A stretch of DNA of 64,000 nucleotides from Prevotellaceae bacterium UBA2744 (lineage in GTDB: Bacteria; Bacteroidota; Bacteroidia; Bacteroidales; Bacteroidaceae): NCBI GenBank assembly GCA_002353575.1, contig DEJQ01000026.1, positions 62,001 to 126,000 of the forward strand, written 5' to 3'. Shown here one piece after another: positions 42,836 to 50,396 of this stretch (within the stretch, counting starts at the first letter, position 1; every line of letters begins with the position of its first letter). The notes under the pieces are model-generated. The model had not been told where the DNA came from, searched no databases, and saw nothing but the letters and a program-made list of their open reading frames with translations. Position numbers and translations under genes: made by a program.

Positions 42836-43960
42836 ATGAAATTCAACGTATCAAGCACTGCATTTTGCAACAAACTTCAAGCAATAAGTAGGGTTCAGAG
42901 CAATAAGAACTCACTACCTATCCTCGACTCTATACTGTTCGATTTGAGTGGTAACACCCTCAGCATGACAGCGTCTGACAGTGAGACTATCATCACTACA
43001 ACTATAGAAGTCACAGATTGTGATGGTTTCGGACGATTTGCCATAGATTCAAAGACTCTTATCAATTCAGTAAAGGAAATATCCGAGCAACCTATCACAT
43101 TCATTATAAATACAGAAACACAGCAGGTGGAGGTTTATTACCAGAACGGAAAGTTCAACCTCATGGGCTCTAATGCCGATGAATATCCGTTGCCGACAGA
43201 CAACAACAACGGCGGGGAAATGATGAACCTATCGTCTGAAGATCTCTTGAATGCTATAAATCGCACTATTTTTGCTACCGCCGACGACGAATTGCGCCCG
43301 CAGATGAATGGTATTTATTTCGACATCACTCCTGAGTTCTCCACCATCGTCGCATCCGACGGTCACAAGTTGGTTCGCTACCGTATGCTCAACGTAAAGG
43401 GCAACTCCGCTTCTTCATTTATCCTGCCGAAGAAGCCGGCTCTCTTAATCAAGAATATCCTGCCGAAGGAAGAGGGTGACGTACAGATCAGCTACAGCGA
43501 CAGTAATGCAAAAGTGCAGTTCAGCAACTACACAATCTCTTGCCGTCTCATAGAAGGCCGCTATCCAAACTATAATTCGGTCATCCCTACCGACAACCCA
43601 TTCCGCGTACGTGTTGACCGTCTGTCATTCATTAGCACACTGCGTCGTGTGAGCGTATTTGCCAGCGCATCAAGCTCACTCATCAAGCTGCGCCTTGAAA
43701 ACAACCGTCTCATCGTAAGTGCTCAGGATATAGAGTTCTCGACTTCTGCTGAAGAATCTATCCAGTGCGACTACGACGGCACCCCAATGTCTATTGGATT
43801 CAATGGTCCGTACCTTCTTGAAGTACTCAATAACATCAACAATCAGGACATTCTGATCGAACTCGCCGACCCAAGTCGTGCCGGAGTGCTATTGCCGGCA
43901 GAACAGGAAACAGGCGAAGACCTGATTATGTTGCTGATGCCAATGATGCTCCAAGACTAA
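42836..43960 (+). CDS. dnaN: DNA polymerase III sliding clamp (beta subunit)
   Basis: The product has 374 residues with the three-fold repeated clamp domain. MKFNVSSTAFCNKLQAISRVQSNKNSLPILDSILF opens domain 1 and TDNPFRVRVDRLSFISTLRRVSVFAS is in domain 3. The C-terminus has the MLLMPMML pattern typical of DnaN ends. It forms a ring on DNA that tethers the replicase. It is not next to dnaA here; it heads a run with coaBC, porD and recN. Confidence 0.97.
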   Translation: MKFNVSSTAFCNKLQAISRVQSNKNSLPILDSILFDLSGNTLSMTASDSETIITTTIEVTDCDGFGRFAIDSKTLINSVKEISEQPITFIINTETQQVEVYYQNGKFNLMGSNADEYPLPTDNNNGGEMMNLSSEDLLNAINRTIFATADDELRPQMNGIYFDITPEFSTIVASDGHKLVRYRMLNVKGNSASSFILPKKPALLIKNILPKEEGDVQISYSDSNAKVQFSNYTISCRLIEGRYPNYNSVIPTDNPFRVRVDRLSFISTLRRVSVFASASSSLIKLRLENNRLIVSAQDIEFSTSAEESIQCDYDGTPMSIGFNGPYLLEVLNNINNQDILIELADPSRAGVLLPAEQETGEDLIMLLMPMMLQD

Positions 43961-43970
43961 TCCACTATAA

Positions 43971-45170
43971 ATGCTTCAAGGAAAAAAAATCGTACTCGGC
44001 ATCACAGGTAGCATAGCTGCCTATAAATCATGCCTCATCATACGTCAGCTCATCAAACACGGGGCTGACGTTCAAGTCGTAATAACCCCTGCCGGAAAGG
44101 AGTTCATCACACCCATCACTCTATCTGCCCTCACCAGCAGACCTGTGATCAGTGATTTCTTCTCGCAACGCGACGGCACATGGCACAGCCATGTTGACCT
44201 GGGGCTATGGGCCGACGTCATGCTCATCGCTCCTGCTACTGCATCGACCATCGGAAAGATGGCAAACGGAATTGCCGATAATATGCTCATCACCACCTAT
44301 TTGAGCATGAAGGCACCCGTTTTCATTGCTCCAGCAATGGATCTCGACATGTATGCCCACCCTACCACACAGCAGAACTTGCAGCGACTCCAGTCGTTCG
44401 GCAACCACATCATCGAACCACAGACAGGATTCCTGGCAAGCAAACTTGAAGGCAAGGGGCGTATGGAGGAACCCGAGGCTATAGTAGAAGTCCTTGAACA
44501 GTTCTTCACACAGACGTCGGATTTACACGGCAAGAAGGTTCTCATCACCGCCGGACCTACATACGAGAAGATTGACCCTGTTCGTTTCATTGGTAATTAC
44601 TCATCCGGCAAGATGGGTATCGCCCTGGCTGAGGAATGTGCTGACCGTGGTGCTGAAGTCACCCTCGTCTGCGGTCCCGTATCCCCCTCACTTCTACCCC
44701 GCCGGCAGGAAATCAGACGAATTGATGTAGAAAGTGCTGAACAGATGTACAATGCCTGTACTGAACTCTATCCTTCAATGGATGCAGGCATCCTTTGTGC
44801 AGCTGTTGCAGACTTCACCCCCAACAATGTAGCTGACCACAAGATAAAGCGTGAAGGTGACGATATGATACTGCATCTGAAGCCCACCAGAGACATCGCA
44901 GCCGAATTGGGAAAGACAAAGCGAAAAGGGCAGTTGCTTGTAGGGTTTGCCCTCGAAACCAACGACGAGACAACCAACGCACATCTGAAACTGACAAAGA
45001 AGAATTTCGATTTCATCGTGCTGAACTCACTCAACGACAAGGGAGCAGGATTCCGTACCGACACGAATAAGATCAGCATCATAACAGCCAAGGAGCAGAT
45101 CGATTTCCCTTTGAAGTCAAAGAAAGAAGTGGCTCGCGACATAATTACTCAGTTAGTTGACCTGTTCTGA
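43971..45170 (+). CDS. coaBC: Bifunctional phosphopantothenoylcysteine decarboxylase/synthase
   Basis: The product has 399 residues. CoaC half (1-185): GITGSIAAYKSC flavin motif, PAMDLDMY (conserved PXMNXXMW-type motif). CoaB half (from about 190): ITAGPTYEKIDPVRFIGNYSSGKMG and later AVADFTPNN and KIKREGDD. It converts phosphopantothenate to phosphopantetheine in coenzyme A synthesis. The product route feeds the ACP prosthetic group. Gap to dnaN is 10 bp. Confidence 0.96.
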   Translation: MLQGKKIVLGITGSIAAYKSCLIIRQLIKHGADVQVVITPAGKEFITPITLSALTSRPVISDFFSQRDGTWHSHVDLGLWADVMLIAPATASTIGKMANGIADNMLITTYLSMKAPVFIAPAMDLDMYAHPTTQQNLQRLQSFGNHIIEPQTGFLASKLEGKGRMEEPEAIVEVLEQFFTQTSDLHGKKVLITAGPTYEKIDPVRFIGNYSSGKMGIALAEECADRGAEVTLVCGPVSPSLLPRRQEIRRIDVESAEQMYNACTELYPSMDAGILCAAVADFTPNNVADHKIKREGDDMILHLKPTRDIAAELGKTKRKGQLLVGFALETNDETTNAHLKLTKKNFDFIVLNSLNDKGAGFRTDTNKISIITAKEQIDFPLKSKKEVARDIITQLVDLF

Positions 45171-45188
45171 CATTTTTCCTTCATTGCA

Positions 45189-46088
45189 ATGTCACGTTTC
45201 CTCATTATCACATTCACATTCCTCTGCTATGCTACGCTGAGTTATAGCCAAGAGCTCAACTGTACAGTAAAGGTAATACACTCACAAGTGCAAGGCACCA
45301 ACACGTCAGTGTTCACCACCCTCGAGACTGCCATCACAGAATTCATGAACAATCGCTCGTGGACCGACCTGCAGTTTCAGAAGGACGAACGCATCGAGGC
45401 AACGATCAACATAACTATAACGAAATATGTAGAGGGACAAAACCATTTCACAGGTGAGATACTCTTGCAGTTGGCACGTCCCGTATTCAATTCTTCCTAC
45501 AACTCCACGGTATTCTCTATCAAGGATACCAACTTGGAATTCAACTACAAGGAGTACGACCCCTTGGAATGGAACGAGAACAACCTCGACAACAACCTGA
45601 CAGCCGTCCTCGCGTATTATGCCTATCTCTTCATAGGCATGGACATGGACACCTTTTCACCTCTTGGCGGCACACAGATTCTGCATACAGTAGAAAACAT
45701 AGTTAACAACGCGCAGACGCTGGCAGAACCTGGCTGGAGTGCATTCAAGGACACGAAGAATCGCCATGCCATCATCAACGACTATATGGAGAGTTCGATG
45801 GAGCCCTTCCGTCAGTTGCAGTATAAATATTATCGTCAGGGACTCGACGAGATGGCAAACAATGCCGACCGCGGACGCACAGCCATAACTGAATCGATTG
45901 AGTTACTCAACGAGGCTCACCAGAACAAGCCACTCTCAATGCTTCCGCAACTTTTCACAGAATATAAGCGCGATGAAATCGTGAATATATACAAGGGACA
46001 CGGCACTGAAAAGGAGCGTCAGAGTGTCAAAGACATCTGCTCAGGTATCAATGCCAGTCTAAACTCATATTGGAATAAGATCAAGTAA
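45189..46088 (+). CDS. porD: DUF4835 family protein (PorD, type IX secretion)
   Basis: The product has 299 residues. A signal peptide is cut near SYSQE. ELNCTVKVIHSQVQGTN, FMNNRSWTDLQF and NNLTAVLAYYAYLFIGMDMDTFSPLGGT are conserved DUF4835 stretches. The family is named PorD and is linked to type IX secretion and gliding in Bacteroidetes. Its presence is consistent with the two proteins in this window that carry T9SS-like C-terminal tails. It lies between coaBC and recN, the usual neighbourhood for this family. Confidence 0.82.
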   Translation: MSRFLIITFTFLCYATLSYSQELNCTVKVIHSQVQGTNTSVFTTLETAITEFMNNRSWTDLQFQKDERIEATINITITKYVEGQNHFTGEILLQLARPVFNSSYNSTVFSIKDTNLEFNYKEYDPLEWNENNLDNNLTAVLAYYAYLFIGMDMDTFSPLGGTQILHTVENIVNNAQTLAEPGWSAFKDTKNRHAIINDYMESSMEPFRQLQYKYYRQGLDEMANNADRGRTAITESIELLNEAHQNKPLSMLPQLFTEYKRDEIVNIYKGHGTEKERQSVKDICSGINASLNSYWNKIK

Positions 46089-46093
46089 CATAT

Positions 46094-47767
46094 ATGCTCA
46101 CCCATCTTCACATAGAAAACTACGCCCTCATCGAGCAACTCGACCTTGAGCTGCACGACGGCTTTTCTGTTATCACAGGCGAGACGGGTGCTGGCAAGTC
46201 TATCCTTCTCGGAGCCATAGGACTCATTCTAGGTAATCGCGCCGACAGTAAGAGCATAAAGACGAATGCGAATCGTTGTATTGTCGAAGCTACATTTAAT
46301 CTTAACGGCTACGACTGCACTGATTTCTTCACGGAGAACGACCTTGATTATGATGCATCCGAATGCATCATTCGCCGGGAACTCACCACCGCCGGGAAAA
46401 GTCGCGCCTTCATCAACGACACTCCCGTACAGCTTTCTCTGTTGAAAGTCCTCGGCGACCGACTTATCGACATCCACTCGCAGCACCAGAACCTGCTACT
46501 CTCGCAGTCCAACTTCCAGTTATCCGTACTCGACACAATAGCCGAGAACACTACCCTCCTCCAGCAATACCAGACTGAGTACAGTACCTACAGGAAGTTA
46601 TGTGATAAATACGAAGATGCAGTCAGTCAGGCACAGCAGAGTCATGATGACGAAGAGTATCTACGTTTTCAGCTACAGCAACTCACCGACGCAAAGCTAC
46701 AGGACGGCGAACAGACTGAACTGGAATCGGAACAGGAAATCCTGGAGCATGCCGAAGAGATAAAACAGGCGCTTTTCTCTGCTGGTGAGACCCTGCAAAC
46801 CACAACTGACGGCAGCGACGCCCTGTCCCTTCTGCGGTCAGCCATGCAGTCGCTCGAACACATAACCGGCATACTGCCAGCTGCCGATGAAATTCTGCAG
46901 CGCCTACAGTCATGCAACATAGAACTACAGGATATTGCCGATGAAATCGCATCACAGAGTGACGCCATAGACTACAATCCTGAACGCCTCTCTTATGTAT
47001 CAGAACGTCTGGGAACTATCTATTCTCTACAGAAGAAACATCACCTCGACTCCGTGGCCGAACTGCTCGTACTGCAGGCAAACCTTGAGCAGAAACTCAA
47101 CCTTATAACCAATTCCGATGAACTCTTGTCCGAGTTGAAGAAAAAGTACGAGGCTAAGCTGACCGAGGCAACTGCAATTGCTGAGAAACTACATAAGAAA
47201 CGCATAGATGCAGCAAAGACATTGCAAAAGCAAATCTCCGCAATCCTGCAGTCGTTAGGAATGCCAAACGTGCAGTTTACCGTTGAACTGCAGGCAGGCG
47301 AACTTACCTCTACAGGCACAGACACAGCCACATTCCTGTTCTCCTCAAACAAGAATGTGCCGCCACAGCCCCTGTCGAAGATTGCCTCCGGCGGTGAAAT
47401 CGCACGACTCATGCTCTCGCTCAAATCCATTCTGGCAAGCAAACAGAACCTGCCCACTATCATATTCGATGAAATCGACACAGGTGTCAGCGGAGTCATT
47501 GCAGAGAAAATGGCACATATCATGGCAGAGATGGCTTCCTACGGACGTCAGGTAATCTCCATCACCCACCTGCCTCAGATAGCCGCCATCGGCCAGCATC
47601 ATTTCAAGGTGTATAAGGACGACACAACCGACTCTACCCACTCGCATATCATTCCGCTCACACCCGAACAACGTGTAGAAGAGATTGCACATATGCTTTC
47701 AGGCGCCAACCTCACCGAGGCAGCACTTCAAAACGCAAAAGCGTTACTCTCTGATACTCTCGCTTAA
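46094..47767 (+). CDS. recN: DNA repair protein RecN
   Basis: The product has 557 residues. Walker A GETGAGKSILLGAIGLILG begins at residue 29; the ABC signature is KIASGGEIARLMLSLK and Walker B IIFDEIDTGVSG near the C-terminus. The two ATPase halves are separated by a long coiled-coil arm (about 155-370), the SMC-like RecN layout. It acts early in double-strand-break repair. Its last 24 bp overlap the convergent DUF2520 gene. Confidence 0.95.
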   Translation: MLTHLHIENYALIEQLDLELHDGFSVITGETGAGKSILLGAIGLILGNRADSKSIKTNANRCIVEATFNLNGYDCTDFFTENDLDYDASECIIRRELTTAGKSRAFINDTPVQLSLLKVLGDRLIDIHSQHQNLLLSQSNFQLSVLDTIAENTTLLQQYQTEYSTYRKLCDKYEDAVSQAQQSHDDEEYLRFQLQQLTDAKLQDGEQTELESEQEILEHAEEIKQALFSAGETLQTTTDGSDALSLLRSAMQSLEHITGILPAADEILQRLQSCNIELQDIADEIASQSDAIDYNPERLSYVSERLGTIYSLQKKHHLDSVAELLVLQANLEQKLNLITNSDELLSELKKKYEAKLTEATAIAEKLHKKRIDAAKTLQKQISAILQSLGMPNVQFTVELQAGELTSTGTDTATFLFSSNKNVPPQPLSKIASGGEIARLMLSLKSILASKQNLPTIIFDEIDTGVSGVIAEKMAHIMAEMASYGRQVISITHLPQIAAIGQHHFKVYKDDTTDSTHSHIIPLTPEQRVEEIAHMLSGANLTEAALQNAKALLSDTLA

Positions 47768-48502
47768 CAATTTGTAGATTTCCTGCAACTGCGGTTCACC
47801 CTTCAGCAGTTGTATGTGTTTTTCCATTACATTCGTATCCCATCTCACTGCCGGACCAGTCTGTGCCTTCCTGGGCGACAGCTCATGCACCTTCCGTGCA
47901 GTCTCGTCTATCAACGGCAACATGACTTCGAAAGGCAATCCGCCATGTTCCTTCAGCAATCTTTCTGAAATGGCATAACAATGGTTAGCGAAATTGCAGC
48001 AGAACACTGCCGACAGATGCAGATACTTACGAGCTTCACTATTTGCCTCATAAACTCTCTCAGACAGCGTTTCTGCCAATCCTCTAAGCATCGCTCCGTC
48101 CGCCTTGTCTGCCGCCTCTACAAAGCATGGAATCTCACGGAAGAGGACCTTCCTCTCCTTCGAGAAAGTCTGCATCGGGTAAAGCACGCCTCTTCGCTTC
48201 GTAGGCAGAGTTTCCATTGGCATACTCCCTGCAGTATGTACCAGAAAACGTTCCTCGTGTCCGGCAGCCAGACTACGCGCCACGTCAGCGAGCGCACCAT
48301 CCTTCACGGCGATGATATACACATCTGCTCCGTCTGTCACCTGCTCCAACTCCGTAGTCCACGGACAATGCAACATAGCAGCCAACCTTTCGGCCGACTG
48401 CTCTGTTCTGCTATATACCTGCAGCAGCTCATGTCCCGCCTCTGCAAGTGCCATTCCTATATTCGTTGCCAGATTTCCGGCTCCGATTAATGCTATTTTC
48501 AA
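47744..48502 (-). CDS. DUF2520 Rossmann-fold oxidoreductase-like protein
   Basis: The product has 252 residues. MKIALIGAGNLATNIGMAL is an NAD(P)-binding GxGxxA-type fingerprint, VHTAGSMPME and LYPMQTFSKER are conserved in the family, and the C-terminal DUF2520 domain is helical and resembles F420-dependent/6-phosphogluconate-dehydrogenase-like dimerisation domains. The substrate is unknown. It starts 4 bp inside the end of purD, so translation is coupled. Confidence 0.85.
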   Translation of the reverse strand: MKIALIGAGNLATNIGMALAEAGHELLQVYSRTEQSAERLAAMLHCPWTTELEQVTDGADVYIIAVKDGALADVARSLAAGHEERFLVHTAGSMPMETLPTKRRGVLYPMQTFSKERKVLFREIPCFVEAADKADGAMLRGLAETLSERVYEANSEARKYLHLSAVFCCNFANHCYAISERLLKEHGGLPFEVMLPLIDETARKVHELSPRKAQTGPAVRWDTNVMEKHIQLLKGEPQLQEIYKLLSESIRE

Positions 48503-49818
48503 AGGTCTCCTCCGATATCTCTTCTGAAATACTTTCCTTCAAACTGAATCTTGGCAGCCTCAGTGAACGATTTCTTCAAAGCCTCGTCCTTACTGCTACC
48601 ATACGATGAAACGGCTATGACACGTCCGCCGGCAGTCACCACCTTACCATCCTTCAACGCCGTACCGGCATGGAAAACCACACTGCCGTTTACATTCTCT
48701 ATACCTGTAATCTCAAAGCCCTTCTTATATGCTTGCGGATAGCCGCCCGACACCATCATTACGCACACCACATTGCGTGGGTCAACCTCCAGCGTGCGTT
48801 TATCCAGATTTCCTTCAGCCACACCTTCAAGCAGATCTACGAGATCCGACTTTATTCTAAGCATCACGCTCTCGGTCTCCGGGTCGCCCATACGCACATT
48901 ATATTCGATGACTACAGGGTCGCCAGCCTTTGCATAGGCATAGTCCCTATCGACCTTTATCAGTCCGAGGAAGATAAAACCTTTGTACTCGATGCCTTCT
49001 TCCTTCAGCCCCCGGATGGTAGGTTTAACGATGCGCTCCTCCACCTTCTTCATCCACCCTTCGTCGGCAAACGGAACAGGACTGACGGACCCCATTCCAC
49101 CAGTATTCAGACCTGTATCGCCTTCACCAATACGCTTATAATCCTTTGCCTCGGGCAGAATTTTATAGTTCTCGCCGTCTGTCAATACGAACACCGAGCA
49201 CTCGATGCCGGAAAGGAACTCTTCGATTACCACCGTTGCGCTGGCCTCGCCAAACATACCGTCGAGCATACCGCGAAATTCCTTCTTAGCCTCTTCGAGC
49301 GTTGGCACAATCAGCACACCCTTACCGGCACAGAGTCCGTCAGCTTTCAAGACGTATGGCGGCTGAAGTGTTTCCAGGAATTTGATTCCCTCTTCGATAT
49401 TCGTACCGTTGAACGAACGGTAGGCAGCTGTAGGAATACCATGTCTCTGCATGAATCCTTTGGCGAAATCCTTTGAGCCCTCAAGCACGGCACCCGCCTT
49501 GCTCGGACCGATAACAGGAATCCGTCTGAGTTCGGCATCATTCTTGAAGTAGTCATACACACCCTTGACCAGCGGATCTTCCGGTCCTACGACCACCATG
49601 TCGATACCGTTCGTCAGCACAAAATCCCGGATTCCATCGAAGTCATCCGCCTTCAGACCTACGTTCTCACTCTTAGCCGCAGACGAACCGCCAAGTGTCA
49701 TTCCGGCAGTACCTGCATTACCTGGAGCCACATACAGTGCACTCACCTTCTGGCTCTGAGCTATTTTCCATGCGATAGCGTGTTCTCTGCCACCGCTTCC
49801 AAGCAAAAGTATTTTCAT
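48499..49818 (-). CDS. purD: Phosphoribosylamine-glycine ligase (GAR synthetase)
   Basis: The product has 439 residues. N-terminal LLLGSGGREHAIAWK and VVVGPEDPLVKGV, the ATP-grasp signature RMGDPETESVMLRIKSDL and VIEYNVRMGDPE with metal ligands. It joins phosphoribosylamine and glycine in step 2 of purine synthesis. It has its own promoter at 49837-49867 and is followed by the overlapping DUF2520 gene. Confidence 0.96.
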   Translation of the reverse strand: MKILLLGSGGREHAIAWKIAQSQKVSALYVAPGNAGTAGMTLGGSSAAKSENVGLKADDFDGIRDFVLTNGIDMVVVGPEDPLVKGVYDYFKNDAELRRIPVIGPSKAGAVLEGSKDFAKGFMQRHGIPTAAYRSFNGTNIEEGIKFLETLQPPYVLKADGLCAGKGVLIVPTLEEAKKEFRGMLDGMFGEASATVVIEEFLSGIECSVFVLTDGENYKILPEAKDYKRIGEGDTGLNTGGMGSVSPVPFADEGWMKKVEERIVKPTIRGLKEEGIEYKGFIFLGLIKVDRDYAYAKAGDPVVIEYNVRMGDPETESVMLRIKSDLVDLLEGVAEGNLDKRTLEVDPRNVVCVMMVSGGYPQAYKKGFEITGIENVNGSVVFHAGTALKDGKVVTAGGRVIAVSSYGSSKDEALKKSFTEAAKIQFEGKYFRRDIGGDL

Positions 49819-49836
49819 TGTCGTAATAATTTTCCG

Positions 49837-49867
49837 CGAAGATACAAACTATTTATGAAATACTCAA
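49837..49867 (-). promoter_or_regulatory. Promoter for purD
   Basis: Minus-strand TATCTTCG at 49837-49844 with TTG at 49865-49867, spacing 20 bp. It begins only about 19 bp upstream of the start codon, so the leader is very short and no purine riboswitch fits. Confidence 0.55.
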
Positions 49868-49876
49868 TTACAACAG

Positions 49877-49909
49877 AAAAAAACTCCCGCACATCACTGC
49901 GCAGGAGTT
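49877..49909 (-). terminator. Terminator of the surface-protein/small-peptide transcript
   Basis: On the minus strand AACTCC (49904-49909) pairs with GGAGTT (49882-49887), with inner GC pairs, followed by TTTTTTT. It separates the upstream secreted-protein operon from the purD promoter. Confidence 0.7.
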
Positions 49910-50125
49910 CAATCAACTTTTTAATAAGTTTTCTTAACACTTTAAATTATTATTCAGCCATGTATCTCGCGACACGTCCGAAGGCTGTTATACTAACTAT
50001 TTTGAAAATGACTGACTTGCGTCAGCTTTATCGAGAGCCCCTCGCCGTCCTCTCTCTCCTACGTCGGTGAGGAGGAACGGCTGAGGGTGTAAGACCAAAT
50101 CAAACTTCCTGCCACCCTGCTTATT
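49910..50125. other. Non-coding 3' region of the small-peptide transcript
   Basis: A 68-codon minus-strand frame crosses this stretch but has no start context, runs through the hairpin repeats and does not look coding. It is best seen as a long 3' untranslated region. Confidence 0.4.
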
Positions 50126-50188
50126 TTTCCGTAACTGTCGGAAACTTTTTCCGCAGTGAGCGGAAATTTTTCCGTACCGAACGGAAAA
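50126..50188 (-). repeat. Three tandem TTTCCG/CGGAAA hairpins
   Basis: Inverted pairs TTTCCG...CGGAAA at 50126-50144, 50148-50166 and 50168-50188, period 21-22 bp, each with a 7-nt loop whose sequence differs. They lie 23 bp after the stop of the small peptide gene. Possible mRNA stabiliser, protein-binding array or intergenic repeat family. Confidence 0.6.
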
Positions 50189-50211
50189 GGGTTCGCAGGG
50201 CAAAAAAGAGT

Positions 50212-50376
50212 TTACCAGAAGAGGTCATCGCTATAGTCACCGTCGCCCAAACCGAGGTTACCACTTTCCTCTTGAGTTGGTGTAGTCATGAGTACTTCAC
50301 CGCCAGACAGACAGATCATTTGCTCCGCATTCACTTTTACCACTTCTATGAGTGGCTGCATATATATTTTTTTCAT
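50212..50376 (-). CDS. Small acidic peptide gene following the secreted protein
   Basis: The product has 54 residues, beginning MKKIYMQPLIEVVKVNAEQM and ending DYSDDLFW. The N-terminal half is basic/hydrophobic, the middle Gly-containing (CLSGGE), the C-terminal third strongly acidic with a final aromatic pair. Start is fixed by an AAGGAGGAAT Shine-Dalgarno 8 nt upstream, unusual in this phylum. It lies 20 bp after the 758-residue protein gene and is surely co-transcribed. It resembles short MKK-x-Y-x-x-P peptides I have seen scattered in Prevotella genomes. Function unknown; a secreted or processed peptide is one idea. Confidence 0.7.
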   Translation of the reverse strand: MKKIYMQPLIEVVKVNAEQMICLSGGEVLMTTPTQEESGNLGLGDGDYSDDLFW

Positions 50377-50396
50377 TGTATTATTCCTCCTTAGAT

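Noticed and set aside
48670..49476. Plus-strand open frame of 268 codons
   Set aside because: Antisense to purD, whose motifs are unambiguous.
49997..50203. Minus-strand frame of 68 codons downstream of the small peptide
   Set aside because: It crosses the three tandem hairpins, lacks any start context and has no coding character; treated as 3' untranslated region.
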